Below are positions 44,478 to 53,700 of a stretch of 64,000 nt of DNA, piece after piece. Numbering within the stretch: position 1 is the first letter of the stretch; every line of letters begins with the position of its first letter. The notes under the pieces are model-generated. The model had not been told where the DNA came from and did no database searches. It worked only from the letters and a program-made list of their open reading frames with translations. Source of the DNA: Bacteroidota bacterium (GTDB taxonomy: Bacteria; Bacteroidota; Bacteroidia; NS11-12g; UBA9320); NCBI GenBank assembly GCA_016124755.1, contig WGNA01000007.1:62001-126000 (forward strand), written 5' to 3'. The position numbers and the translations under genes were made by a program.

Positions 44478-45743
44478 ATGCTTCAGACTCAGATTGTACG
44501 CAACGAAACGGAACGCATCCTCAAGGGTTTGTCTAAAAGAGGCAAGTCGTTCGATACCGAAATCAACCGCATTATTCAACTCGACGATGAGCGTCGGAAC
44601 ACACAAACGCAACTTGATGGTCTGTTGGCGGAGATGAATTCCATTGCCCGGGAAATCGGTCAGCTTTTTAGGGAAAAGAAAACGGAAGAAGCGGAAATCA
44701 AAAAAGCGAGAACCGGTGAGTTAAAGCAATCGATTCAGGAATTAGAAGAAAAACTCCGCACGGCCGAAAGTGATCTTTTCAACGCATTAACCGCCGTTCC
44801 AAATGTTCCGCATCATTCGGTTGCACCCGGCAAATCTGCGGAAGACAATGAAATTGTTTATACCTGGGGAGAAGCTCCTATTCTCAACAATCCGCTGCCG
44901 CATTGGGAACTCACCAAAAAATACGACCTCATCGATTTTGATCTCGGAGTGAAAGTAACCGGCGCCGGATTTCCGGTTTACAAAGGAAAAGGTGCACGGC
45001 TTCAACGGGCGTTAATCAACTTCTTTTTGGATGAAGCACTAAAGGCCGGTTACCGGGAAATTCAACCGCCCATTTTTATTAATGCCGACTCCGGTTTCGG
45101 AACGGGACAGCTTCCGGATAAAGAAGGTCAGATGTACTTTATGACCGAGGATAATTTGTACGCAATTCCCACCGCCGAAGTTCCGATCACCAATCTCTAT
45201 CGCGATGTAATTCTTCAGGCCGATGAGCTTCCCGTTAAAAATGTAGGTTACACTCCCTGTTTCCGACGAGAGGCCGGCAGCTACGGAAAAGACGTTCGCG
45301 GCTTAAATCGTTTGCACCAGTTCGATAAAGTTGAAATTGTGCAGATCAATAAACCGGATACATCGTACGATACGCTTGAAGAAATGTCGGCGTATGTTCA
45401 GGGACTTCTTCGCAAACTCGGACTTCATTACCGCGTACTAAAATTATGCGGCGGAGACATGGGATTCACCAGCGCTCTCACCTACGATATGGAAGTGTAT
45501 TCTGCTGCTCAGGAAAGATGGTTGGAAGTGAGTTCCGTTTCCAATTTCGAAACCTATCAGAGCAACCGTTTGAAACTCCGGTTTAAAAACGATGCCGGTA
45601 AAAACGAATTAGCCCACACGCTCAACGGCAGTGCTTTGGCTCTTCCACGAATCGTTGCGGCGCTGTTAGAAAACAATCAGACCGAAGACGGAATCGAAAT
45701 GCCGGAAGTGTTAAGACCCTATCTTGGCTTCGACAGAATCTAA
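44478..45743 (+). CDS. serS: seryl-tRNA synthetase (421 aa)
   Basis: Class II synthetase that charges tRNA-Ser (and tRNA-Sec). It has the N-terminal coiled-coil arm that grips the tRNA (about residues 25-105). Then come motif 1 around KGKGARLQRALINFFLDEA, the TAEVPITNLYRD serine-binding motif, motif 2 CFRREAGSYGKDVRGLNRLHQFDKVE and motif 3 TLNGSALALPRIVAALLENNQ. The upstream ATG at 44427 is rejected because the likely -7 box (CACCTTTG, 44451-44458, with TTG at 44427-44429) lies between it and ATG 44478. Confidence 0.95.
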   Translation: MLQTQIVRNETERILKGLSKRGKSFDTEINRIIQLDDERRNTQTQLDGLLAEMNSIAREIGQLFREKKTEEAEIKKARTGELKQSIQELEEKLRTAESDLFNALTAVPNVPHHSVAPGKSAEDNEIVYTWGEAPILNNPLPHWELTKKYDLIDFDLGVKVTGAGFPVYKGKGARLQRALINFFLDEALKAGYREIQPPIFINADSGFGTGQLPDKEGQMYFMTEDNLYAIPTAEVPITNLYRDVILQADELPVKNVGYTPCFRREAGSYGKDVRGLNRLHQFDKVEIVQINKPDTSYDTLEEMSAYVQGLLRKLGLHYRVLKLCGGDMGFTSALTYDMEVYSAAQERWLEVSSVSNFETYQSNRLKLRFKNDAGKNELAHTLNGSALALPRIVAALLENNQTEDGIEMPEVLRPYLGFDRI

Positions 45744-45765
45744 CGGGTTTCATCCCGATCATTTG

Positions 45766-45773
45766 TATTTTTG
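45766..45773 (+). promoter_or_regulatory. -7 box (TATTTTTG) of the Kazal-domain gene
   Basis: Exact TAnnTTTG ending 6 bases before GTG 45780. It covers the TTG at 45771, which is therefore not the start. Confidence 0.55.
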
Positions 45774-45779
45774 ACCACG

Positions 45780-46259
45780 GTGATTAAATTTCTATTAACA
45801 ATTGGTTTTGTATTAACGGCGTGGTTTGCTCACGCGCAAATTCAGAATCAATGTGTGGACTCAAGCCGGATCGATCCTTATTTTCAATGCAACGACCCGA
45901 CATTTTATCCGGTTTGCGGTTGTAACGGTCATACCTATCGCAACGAATGTGTTGCGTTCCGGAATGCCGGCATTAACCAGATCGCCTATCAGGGTGTTTG
46001 CATGGAGGAATTCTTTTTCACATCCGCATACCCGAATGTGGTGACAGCCGAATTAAATTTATACGTTCAATTCTATCAGCTCTCACCGGCGAGTATTCAA
46101 ATCCGCGACGTGTATGGCAAATTGATGTATAGCCAGAATTACCTGAATATCGACTCGCGACAATTCACATTTCAGGTGAGTGATTACCGGCCGGGAATTT
46201 ATTTTATTTCCCTGCATTCCGGGGAAGTGTTCACGTACGTAAAGTTCATTAAGATTTAA
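45780..46259 (+). CDS. secreted Kazal-type protease inhibitor with T9SS type A sorting domain (159 aa)
   Basis: GTG start, signal peptide of about 20 residues (ending FAHAQ), then one Kazal domain (about residues 25-75). The domain shows the expected Cys pattern, with PVCGCNGHTYRNECVAFRNAGI as its core and a final GVC. The rest (about 80-159; PNVVTAELNLYVQF, IQIRDVYGKLMYS, YRPGIYFISL) is a type A sorting domain, so the inhibitor should be displayed on or released from the cell surface. Kazal domains inhibit serine proteases by presenting a reactive loop. It lies 36 bases after serS but has its own promoter, and is followed by a metallo-hydrolase after 9 bases. Confidence 0.85.
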   Translation: MIKFLLTIGFVLTAWFAHAQIQNQCVDSSRIDPYFQCNDPTFYPVCGCNGHTYRNECVAFRNAGINQIAYQGVCMEEFFFTSAYPNVVTAELNLYVQFYQLSPASIQIRDVYGKLMYSQNYLNIDSRQFTFQVSDYRPGIYFISLHSGEVFTYVKFIKI

Positions 46260-46268
46260 ACCGGATCT

Positions 46269-47114
46269 ATGAGATTAGAAGTAATTAATACGGGTTATTT
46301 TAAACTCGATGGTGGCGCCATGTTCGGTGTGGTTCCGAAAAGCATCTGGAATCGGATTAACCCGGCCGACGACAACAACATGTGCAATTGGGCTATGCGA
46401 TGTTTGTTGGTGGAAGACGGCAACCGGCTAATGCTGATCGACAACGGAATCGGCGACAAACAGAGCGAAAAATTCTTTAGTTATTATTATCTCAATGGCG
46501 ACGACTCCTTAGAAAAGTCTCTTCACAAAGCCGGAGTTGATTTCGGTGATATTACCGACGTTGTTCTCACCCACCTGCATTTTGATCATTGTGGCGGAAG
46601 CGTGAAAAGAACCCGAGACGGAAATGCCTTTGAACCGGTTTTCCCGAACGCTGTTTACTGGACACATCGCGATCACTGGCAACATGCCATTAGCCCGAAC
46701 CCGAGAGAGAAAGCTTCTTTTCTAAAGGAAAATTTTGAACCGATTGAACAATCAGGCCAACTCAGATTCATTGGCGACGATCTTCGTATTTCCGATAATG
46801 TGGAAGTGATATTGGCAAACGGTCATACCGAAAAAATGATGTGCCCTAAAATCAATACCGGTAATCAAACCCTGATTTATTGCGCAGATTTAATTCCTTC
46901 AACCGGCCACATTCCCCCGCATTATGTAATGGCGTACGACATCCGTCCGCTGGAAAGCATGCGTGAATCTGAAGCCTTTCTAAAGGAGGTAGTTGCCAAT
47001 AATTACCTGTTGATGTTTGAACACGATGCGGTAATTGAATGTGCAACCATCGAACAAACTGAGCGCGGTTTTAAAGCAAATCACTCCGGCGCGCTCCGGG
47101 AATTATTAGCCTGA
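46269..47114 (+). CDS. metallo-beta-lactamase-fold hydrolase, AHL-lactonase-like group (281 aa)
   Basis: The dinuclear zinc motif HLHFDHCGG is at about residues 103-111. The later ligands are in NGHTEKM (about 186), YCADLIPSTGHIP (bridging Asp near 202) and FEHDAVIE (His near 252). The domain resembles the group that contains N-acyl homoserine lactonases and other lactone or phosphodiester hydrolases; the substrate is unknown. There is no signal peptide, so it is cytoplasmic. It follows the Kazal gene by 9 bases and is probably co-transcribed with it. It is not closely related to the hydrolase at 40734-41375. Confidence 0.85.
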   Translation: MRLEVINTGYFKLDGGAMFGVVPKSIWNRINPADDNNMCNWAMRCLLVEDGNRLMLIDNGIGDKQSEKFFSYYYLNGDDSLEKSLHKAGVDFGDITDVVLTHLHFDHCGGSVKRTRDGNAFEPVFPNAVYWTHRDHWQHAISPNPREKASFLKENFEPIEQSGQLRFIGDDLRISDNVEVILANGHTEKMMCPKINTGNQTLIYCADLIPSTGHIPPHYVMAYDIRPLESMRESEAFLKEVVANNYLLMFEHDAVIECATIEQTERGFKANHSGALRELLA

Positions 47115-47170
47115 TAATTCCTCTTTCCGGCATTCACGCCGATTTATTAACTTCGATGGTGGTTTCCGCC

Positions 47171-49867
47171 ATGAAAAATTTCATCGTTATTCTGTTATTC
47201 CTGATTTCAGGCTTATCGGCATTCGCTCAGCGGGAATTTTATCAATGGCGATTCGGTCAATACGGTAGTCTGGATTTTAACACCGGAACGGCTGTTCAAT
47301 CTTCGGGCAGCGACATGGCGACCAATTATGCCTGTGCTTCGATTGCAGACTCCGCCGGAAGTTTACTTTTCTACACCGATGGTACTAAAATCTGGAACCG
47401 GGAGAATGTACTGATGGATAATGGCATTAACCTCCGATCCGGAAATGGTGGTGCCCAGAACGTTTTTATCTCAAAGTCTCCCGGAAAAAATCAGTACTAT
47501 GTTTTCACCGCTTATTGCTATAAAAGCAGTTCGGTCTATCTGGGTGGATTATATTATTCTATTGTGGATATGGACAGTTCCGGCGGATTGGGAAAAGTCA
47601 CCGAACTCAACACGAAAATCAGTGGTTATCCGACATCGAAAATTGCCGGAATAAAACACGCAAACGGCAGCGATTTCTGGATTCTTTCGCACGAATATGA
47701 AACCGATTCCATGGAAGTTTTCCGGTTATCTGCCTCGGGTTTGTCTGCTCCACAGCGCCTGAAAACCAACTGTTCTTTTACGCATGAAGGTCAGATGAAA
47801 CTATCACCCGACGGAAGCAAACTGGCAATTGCCTATCCGTTCGTTATGCCTTTCGGCGGATTGGCACTTTTCGATTTTAACCGGAATACAGGACGAATCA
47901 GCAACCGAAAATTTTATGACCGGATCGAAAGTGTTTACGGAATTGAATTTTCTCCATCATCCGAAATTTTATACTTCACAGATCTGAAAAGCGGGAGTCT
48001 TCACCAACTTGAACTGAAGAACTTTACCGCAGATGCATCCTTTCCTACCCTTTCGAAAAAAATTTACGGAACTCCCGGAATTAGCATTGGAAGTCTGCAA
48101 TTTGCACCCGATCGAAAAATCTATATGGCGATTAACGGGGCTCCGTCTCTGGCCGTGATTGAACAACCGGATTTCGTTGGATCTGCCTGTGATTTTAAGG
48201 CTTCGGGTGTTACGCTTACCTGGAGTTATAGTGGTTTGGGTTTGCCGGTTTTTGATCCTTCTTCCATTTATATTGAAAATATTTCCGCCGTTGGCAACTG
48301 TGCGAAACAGGAAGTTGCAAATACCATTATTGCCTATAAAGCAGACAGTATTCGCTGGTTGTTTGGTGATGGCAATACCGAATTATCTGCGGGAAACATC
48401 AGTCATTATTACCAAACTAAAGGGAATTATCTGGTTAAAGCAGTTGTGTTCAGGAAGAATCAGATTGATACGCTTTATCATCCGCTAACCATTTACTCAG
48501 TTAAAAAACCGGATCTCGGCAAAGACAGTATATTATGCACGGGCGATTCGATTTATGTTGATTTAAGTGCATCGGATTGGGAGATGGTATTCTGGCTTGA
48601 TGGCGATTCCTCCAAAGTGAGGAACATTGGAGGATCCGGATTTTATGAAGTTGAAGTTTCCAATCACGGATGCGTAGATAAAGACACGGTAGAATTCCGT
48701 ACGACCGGATGCGTTTTACAGGCCGATAATTTTTGTGTGAACGACACTACCCTTTTAAGTCTGCCCTTTACTAAGGCGGATTCATTTCATTGGGATTTCG
48801 GAGATGGTAACTATCTGAATAATGATAAACCCTTTGCATACCACATTTACTCCAACAAGGGCAACATCCCGGTTTCTGTCACCTATTATCTCGATCAGTT
48901 TCAAAAAACACTTTACGACACAATTCAGATGATTGAGATTCCTGTTCCGGATATTGGCAACGATGTATTTTTATGCGCCGGAGACACTTCCGTTATTTCT
49001 GCGTGGCGAAAAGAATATGAGGGTTACGAATGGAGCACCGGGCAAACTGATTCTGCCATTAAGGTTTGGGAGCCGGGAATGATCTGGGTTAAAGTACATA
49101 TCGGTGAATGTATTGCCGGTCGGGTAATACAACTTGACACTATTGATTGTGGCATCCGGGCGAATCCGGTTTGTGTTGGCGACACTATGTTTATTAGTTT
49201 AAATCACGTTGGATTCGACAGTGTTAACTGGACCTTCCCCGATGGCTTTTCTAAATCGGGAAATCGAATTGCCACTCACTCTTTTAATAATAACGGGAAG
49301 TTTGAAATTGCCGCAGATGCCTGGAAATCAGATTTTCATTTTAAAATGAATGATCTGGTGGAAGTAAAAGGCGTACCGCATCCGGGAATTCACGGCCCGC
49401 TGGAAGCCTGTGATTCAACTTTTCTAACAACCCGATTCGGAGAAACTTTACCCGGAATGAAGTTCCAATGGAATAATGGTTCCGACCGTGACGGTATTCA
49501 TATTAAAGAAAGCGGCACATATTCGGTTCGCGTGGAATATGAAGGCTGTATCGCTGAAGATTCTGTTGATGTGATAATCCGATCGTGCGAATGTGCCCTG
49601 TTTTTCCCGAATGCCTTTACCCCGAATCAGAATAATTTGAATGAAACTTTTGGACCGATGAGCAATTGCAATTGGAGCACATTTGAATTTGTAATGTTCA
49701 ATCGCTGGGGAGAAATCATTTTCAAATCCGATAACCCTTCATTGCAATGGGATGGAAAATATCTGAAAGAATTGTGTGCAACCGGAGTTTTTGGCTATCA
49801 ATTCAGAGGTGTTAATGAATTTGGGAAATTGGTAACTGAATCCGGCACTGTGCATCTGCTTCGTTAA
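47171..49867 (+). CDS. T9SS type B sorting-domain surface protein with N-terminal propeller-like region (898 aa)
   Basis: The signal peptide is residues 1-21 (ending SAFAQ). Residues about 22-380 form repeats that look like a beta-propeller (YTDGTKIWNRENVLM, VFTAYCYKSSS, LSPDGSKLAIAYPF, FSPSSEILYFTD, FAPDRKIYMAING). PKD-like modules follow with RWLFGDGN near residue 397 and HWDFGDGN near 543. The end (about 807-898; FFPNAFTPNQNN, FNRWGEI, QWDGK) is a type B sorting domain. A cell-surface location is predicted. An ATG at 47156 directly abuts a near -7 box (TAACTTCG, 47148-47155), so ATG 47171 is preferred. Confidence 0.85.
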   Translation: MKNFIVILLFLISGLSAFAQREFYQWRFGQYGSLDFNTGTAVQSSGSDMATNYACASIADSAGSLLFYTDGTKIWNRENVLMDNGINLRSGNGGAQNVFISKSPGKNQYYVFTAYCYKSSSVYLGGLYYSIVDMDSSGGLGKVTELNTKISGYPTSKIAGIKHANGSDFWILSHEYETDSMEVFRLSASGLSAPQRLKTNCSFTHEGQMKLSPDGSKLAIAYPFVMPFGGLALFDFNRNTGRISNRKFYDRIESVYGIEFSPSSEILYFTDLKSGSLHQLELKNFTADASFPTLSKKIYGTPGISIGSLQFAPDRKIYMAINGAPSLAVIEQPDFVGSACDFKASGVTLTWSYSGLGLPVFDPSSIYIENISAVGNCAKQEVANTIIAYKADSIRWLFGDGNTELSAGNISHYYQTKGNYLVKAVVFRKNQIDTLYHPLTIYSVKKPDLGKDSILCTGDSIYVDLSASDWEMVFWLDGDSSKVRNIGGSGFYEVEVSNHGCVDKDTVEFRTTGCVLQADNFCVNDTTLLSLPFTKADSFHWDFGDGNYLNNDKPFAYHIYSNKGNIPVSVTYYLDQFQKTLYDTIQMIEIPVPDIGNDVFLCAGDTSVISAWRKEYEGYEWSTGQTDSAIKVWEPGMIWVKVHIGECIAGRVIQLDTIDCGIRANPVCVGDTMFISLNHVGFDSVNWTFPDGFSKSGNRIATHSFNNNGKFEIAADAWKSDFHFKMNDLVEVKGVPHPGIHGPLEACDSTFLTTRFGETLPGMKFQWNNGSDRDGIHIKESGTYSVRVEYEGCIAEDSVDVIIRSCECALFFPNAFTPNQNNLNETFGPMSNCNWSTFEFVMFNRWGEIIFKSDNPSLQWDGKYLKELCATGVFGYQFRGVNEFGKLVTESGTVHLLR

Positions 49868-49898
49868 ATTTCAACAGACAACCAATCCGTAATTATTT

Positions 49899-49906
49899 TA
49901 AGTTCG
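49899..49906 (+). promoter_or_regulatory. variant -7 box (TAAGTTCG) of the acetyltransferase gene
   Basis: One mismatch from TAnnTTTG, ending 4 bases before ATG 49911. That is the same spacing as the leaderless-type starts elsewhere in the window. Confidence 0.4.
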
Positions 49907-49910
49907 GCCG

Positions 49911-50354
49911 ATGGAAATAGCTTTCCGCGAGATACGGCACATGAGTATCGACTACCACAAATCGGTAGCATTGCGACAGGATATATTGAGAACACCTCTC
50001 GGTTTAAAATTTAATTCTGTCGAATTATTAGAAGAAAATAATCAGTTTCATCTCGGCGCCTTTTCCGGAGATGAAGTGGTCGGAATTCTTTTGCTAAAAC
50101 CGATGGCGGATAAAACTGATGTGATAAAAATGCGGCAGGTGGCTGTTTCGTCTAATTTGCAATCCGCTGGAATCGGAAAAGGTCTTGTGAACTTTGCAGA
50201 ATCGTTTGTAACGGACAAAGGATTTAAGAAGATTGAATTACACGCCCGAATAACTGCGAGAGAATTCTATCTGAAACTCGGATACGAAACAGACTATATA
50301 ATTTTTGAAGAAGTTTCGATTCCACACATCAGGATGTGGAAATATCGTGCATAG
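49911..50354 (+). CDS. GNAT-family N-acetyltransferase (147 aa)
   Basis: Transfers an acetyl group from acetyl-CoA to an amine. Motif A, which binds the pantetheine pyrophosphate, is visible as MRQVAVSSNLQSAGIGKGLVNFAE (about residues 75-98). The motif B region ARITAREFYLKLGY (about 111-124) follows. The overall form (IREIRHMSIDYHKSVALRQDILRTPLGL) resembles the ElaA/YitI-like single-domain group. The substrate is unknown. The gene ends inside the convergent cyclase gene (26-base overlap). Confidence 0.85.
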   Translation: MEIAFREIRHMSIDYHKSVALRQDILRTPLGLKFNSVELLEENNQFHLGAFSGDEVVGILLLKPMADKTDVIKMRQVAVSSNLQSAGIGKGLVNFAESFVTDKGFKKIELHARITAREFYLKLGYETDYIIFEEVSIPHIRMWKYRA

Positions 50355-51858
50355 ACTTGCTGGCAGCTTTTTGAATATTCTTCTTGCGACCGGTTAGAAA
50401 ATACATTTCCAACTGACCTTTATTCTTGGCTTCCACAACTCCTCTTGCCTCAAATTCGTAATGGTTTCGGGCAAGGTCGTACACGGTTTTGGAAACATTG
50501 ATTTTTCCGGGTTCACCGTTTTGTTCCATTCGTGCTGCGGTATTTACCGTATCGCCCCAAACATCGTAAACGAATTTTTTAGAACCCACAACCCCGGCTA
50601 CAAGCGGGCCGCAGTGAATTCCGATACGCATTCTGAAATACAACTTACCCTGTCGTTCTCTTTCTTCGGCCAGCCGGTTCATCAAATCACGGATCTCAAG
50701 AGCTGCATCTAAAATTTCAAAAACATGGCGATCATACGGAACCGGAAGCCCGCTGGCGCACATGTATGCATCCCCGATGGTTTTTATTTTCTCAATGTGG
50801 TATTTCGAAATAATCTGGTCGAACTCCCGGAAACAGTAATCAATTTCGTTAACCAGTGCGATAGGAGAAAGCTGTTCGGCAATTCTGGTGAACGACTGAA
50901 AATCGGTAAACAACACGGTAACGTTTTCGTAGTTGCGCGGGATCGTTTTTCCATTTTCCTTCAACTCTTCCGCAACCGGACCGGGGAGGATGTTCAAAAG
51001 CAACTCGTCCGATTTTTCTCTTTCCCTTTCAATCTCCTCGTTTTGTGCGGCAAGTTTTCGGTTTGCTTTTCGGTTCTGCATAAATGCGAAGAGCATAAAA
51101 GCGAGCAATAACGCAATTCCAATCACACCGGCGATTAACCGGTTTCTTTTATTCTTCTCATCACTCAACATTCTGCCCAGCCTTTCCTGCTCAAGTTTGA
51201 GTTTTTCTTCGTTGTATTTTTTTGTGGTGATTTCAAGATCAGCAGCAAGTTTTTCTTTGCTCACCGAATCCAATAAAGCTTTCGTGTTGGAGTTCTGAAC
51301 CTCAAGATTGCCAATTCTTTCATTTTTATCGGCAACATCCTTTTGGGTTTTTTCTAATGATCTCGAAAGTTCCTGTGCCTTCAGGTGGATTTTATTCTCT
51401 TCCAGATCCGTGTATTTCTTATAATAATTTAGTGCGGTTTGCGACTGATTGATCGCCGCATACTCTTCCGCCAATCGCTTGTAGGTAGACATTAAACCGT
51501 TTTTGTCGCCCGACATCTCAGCGAAAACAGCAGCCTTTTCAAATGCGGTAATGGCCGCTTTGGGTTGCAAAACCGATCGCTTGTCCTGATTAATAAGTCC
51601 GAGCAAATACGAGGATTCGAAAGCAATGCGATAATTCTTGGCTTTCTCGGCTATTTTCACCGCATCCTCCGCTGCATCAAGCGCGCGTTTGCGGTCGGTG
51701 TACCGGTATTTTTCCGCTTCCTGATATTTCAGAATGGCATGTTCGGTTAATTCTTCGGGCGTTACATTCGCCTTGTCCAGAATTTCCAAACGCTCTTTTC
51801 TGGCTTCCACCTGAAGCACCGAAAACATGATTAGCAGGGTTAAAACGACCGGTCTCAT
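50329..51858 (-). CDS. membrane-bound class III adenylate cyclase with TPR repeats (509 aa)
   Basis: A signal/anchor at the N-terminus is followed by TPR-like helices (about residues 30-160) and a coiled coil. One membrane segment (about 239-262, AGVIGIALLLAFMLFAFM) and another coiled coil (REREKSDELLLNILP) precede the class III cyclase domain (about 310-460). Metal-binding Asp residues lie in LFTDFQSFT and IGDAYM; adenine-specific Lys and Asp in KIKTIGDA and YDVWGD; Asn and Arg for transition-state binding in NTAARM. All key residues are intact, which favours cAMP synthesis. The N-terminal TPR part would be periplasmic and sense a protein or peptide. ATG 51858 is preferred to GTG 51864 because a near -7 box (TAAACTTG, 51866-51873) abuts the GTG. 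Confidence 0.88.
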   Translation of the reverse strand: MRPVVLTLLIMFSVLQVEARKERLEILDKANVTPEELTEHAILKYQEAEKYRYTDRKRALDAAEDAVKIAEKAKNYRIAFESSYLLGLINQDKRSVLQPKAAITAFEKAAVFAEMSGDKNGLMSTYKRLAEEYAAINQSQTALNYYKKYTDLEENKIHLKAQELSRSLEKTQKDVADKNERIGNLEVQNSNTKALLDSVSKEKLAADLEITTKKYNEEKLKLEQERLGRMLSDEKNKRNRLIAGVIGIALLLAFMLFAFMQNRKANRKLAAQNEEIEREREKSDELLLNILPGPVAEELKENGKTIPRNYENVTVLFTDFQSFTRIAEQLSPIALVNEIDYCFREFDQIISKYHIEKIKTIGDAYMCASGLPVPYDRHVFEILDAALEIRDLMNRLAEERERQGKLYFRMRIGIHCGPLVAGVVGSKKFVYDVWGDTVNTAARMEQNGEPGKINVSKTVYDLARNHYEFEARGVVEAKNKGQLEMYFLTGRKKNIQKAASKSMHDISTS

Positions 51859-51978
51859 TCGCACACAAGTTTACACATTAATATGCATTGTGGAAAAAGT
51901 ATTTATGCGACGGTTTGTATTAATAAGTTTACCACTTCCGGTAATTGAAAAGCAGAACCACTATTTATTTGCACTTCA

Positions 51979-53700
51979 ATGTTGCCGGAAATTCATTCAC
52001 CTGAAGATCTCAGAAAATTAAATAAAGAAGACCTGCCCGCTTTCCGGGACGAACTCCGCAAATTTCTGATTGAAAAAATACGGGAATACGGCGGGCATTT
52101 CAGCGCAAATCTCGGAACGGTTGAGCTCACGATTGTTCTGCACTACGTCTTCAATACTCCCGAAGATCAGCTCGTTTGGGATGTCGGGCATCAGTCGTAT
52201 GGCCATAAAGTACTCACCGGAAGAAAAGAGCTTTTTCATACCATCCGAAAAAAAGAAGGTATCAGCGGGTTCCCGAATCCCCTGGAAAGCGAATACGATG
52301 TTTTTGTTGCCGGCCACTCTTCCACTTCCATCAGTGCTGCGCTGGGAATGGCAGAAGCAGACCGACTGTTAGGAATTAAAAGAAAACACATCGCCGTAAT
52401 CGGTGACGGAAGTCTTACTGCCGGAATGGCCTGGGAAGCCTTAAATAATGCCGCCGTCAGTAAGTCGGATTTACTCATTATTATAAATGATAATCAAATG
52501 GGAATCGATCCAAACCAGGGCGGATTAGGTCCTTATCTCGCCGGATTGAAATCCACATCAAACAACTTCTTTTCTGATTTGGGATTTCAGTATTTCGGTC
52601 CGGACGACGGACACAATCTCTCTGAAATGCTCAACCGGGCGGAAGCATTAAAACAAATCAGCGCTCCGGTAATCTGGCACATTCGCACCATAAAAGGAAA
52701 AGGTTTCCCGCCGGCAGAAGCCGAACAAACCAAGTGGCATGCAGTAAAATACGCAAAGGTTTCGGGAGATTCTGAACCAAAGGATAAAGGAATAAAATTT
52801 CAGGAGGTTTTCGGGCAAACTCTCACCGAATTAGCCCGAATCGAAAAACGAATAGTGGCTGTAACACCCGCCATGCCTACCGGTTCGTCTTTAACCCGAA
52901 TGATGGCTGAATTTCCCGACCGCGTCTTCGATGTGGGAATCGCAGAACAACACGCCGTTACTTTCTCAGCCGGTTTGGCAAAAAATGGATTAAAACCCTA
53001 TTGCTGCATCTACAGTACTTTTTTGCAACGGGGATTTGATCAGGTGATTCACGATGTGTGTATCCAGAAACTACCGGTGGTACTGTGCATCGACCGGGCC
53101 GGGGCGGTTGGAGAAGACGGTGTAACGCATCAGGGTATTTATGATATTGCCTTTTTAAGATGCATTCCCAACCTCATTATCTCAGCTCCGTCCGGATTGT
53201 CTGAATTAAAGAACCTGCTTTTTACAGCTAAAAATATTGATCAGCCAATTGCCATCCGGTACCCGAAAGATTTTGGTACTTCCGAAGATCTGAACGAAGA
53301 ATTTACCACCGTAGAAATTGGTAAAGGAATTCAGGTCAGGGACGGGAAAGAGTTAGCCATTTTAAATTTCGGCCCGTTGCTGAGTGATGTTCTAAATGCG
53401 GCAAAAGAAGCGAATGTCGCGGTATTCGATATGCGATTTGCGAAGCCGATTGATCGCGATTTAGTTCTTGAAATAAGTAAACAATTTAAAACGGTAATGA
53501 CAATTGAAGACGGTTGTATTGCCGGAGGATTTGGTTCTGCAATCGGAGAAGAATTAGCCCGGCTGAACTACACCGGAAGATTCATTCAATTAGGATATCC
53601 CGACGAAATGGTTGAACATGCCAATCGTTCAGAACAGCTCGAACAATATGGTTTGAGTGAAACCGGAATCCGAAAAACGATAACCGATTTATTACGCTGA
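51979..53700 (+). CDS. dxs: 1-deoxy-D-xylulose-5-phosphate synthase (573 aa)
   Basis: Thiamine-diphosphate enzyme that condenses pyruvate and glyceraldehyde 3-phosphate in the first step of the MEP isoprenoid pathway. The opening GGHFSANLGTVELT with its catalytic His, WDVGHQSYGHK, the TPP motif GDGSLTAGMAWEALNNA through NDNQMGID, and the acidic EQHAVTFSAG (about residue 327) are intact. At 573 residues it is somewhat short for the family (about 580-640). The 3' end overlaps the convergent cmk gene by 9 bases. Confidence 0.95.
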   Translation: MLPEIHSPEDLRKLNKEDLPAFRDELRKFLIEKIREYGGHFSANLGTVELTIVLHYVFNTPEDQLVWDVGHQSYGHKVLTGRKELFHTIRKKEGISGFPNPLESEYDVFVAGHSSTSISAALGMAEADRLLGIKRKHIAVIGDGSLTAGMAWEALNNAAVSKSDLLIIINDNQMGIDPNQGGLGPYLAGLKSTSNNFFSDLGFQYFGPDDGHNLSEMLNRAEALKQISAPVIWHIRTIKGKGFPPAEAEQTKWHAVKYAKVSGDSEPKDKGIKFQEVFGQTLTELARIEKRIVAVTPAMPTGSSLTRMMAEFPDRVFDVGIAEQHAVTFSAGLAKNGLKPYCCIYSTFLQRGFDQVIHDVCIQKLPVVLCIDRAGAVGEDGVTHQGIYDIAFLRCIPNLIISAPSGLSELKNLLFTAKNIDQPIAIRYPKDFGTSEDLNEEFTTVEIGKGIQVRDGKELAILNFGPLLSDVLNAAKEANVAVFDMRFAKPIDRDLVLEISKQFKTVMTIEDGCIAGGFGSAIGEELARLNYTGRFIQLGYPDEMVEHANRSEQLEQYGLSETGIRKTITDLLR

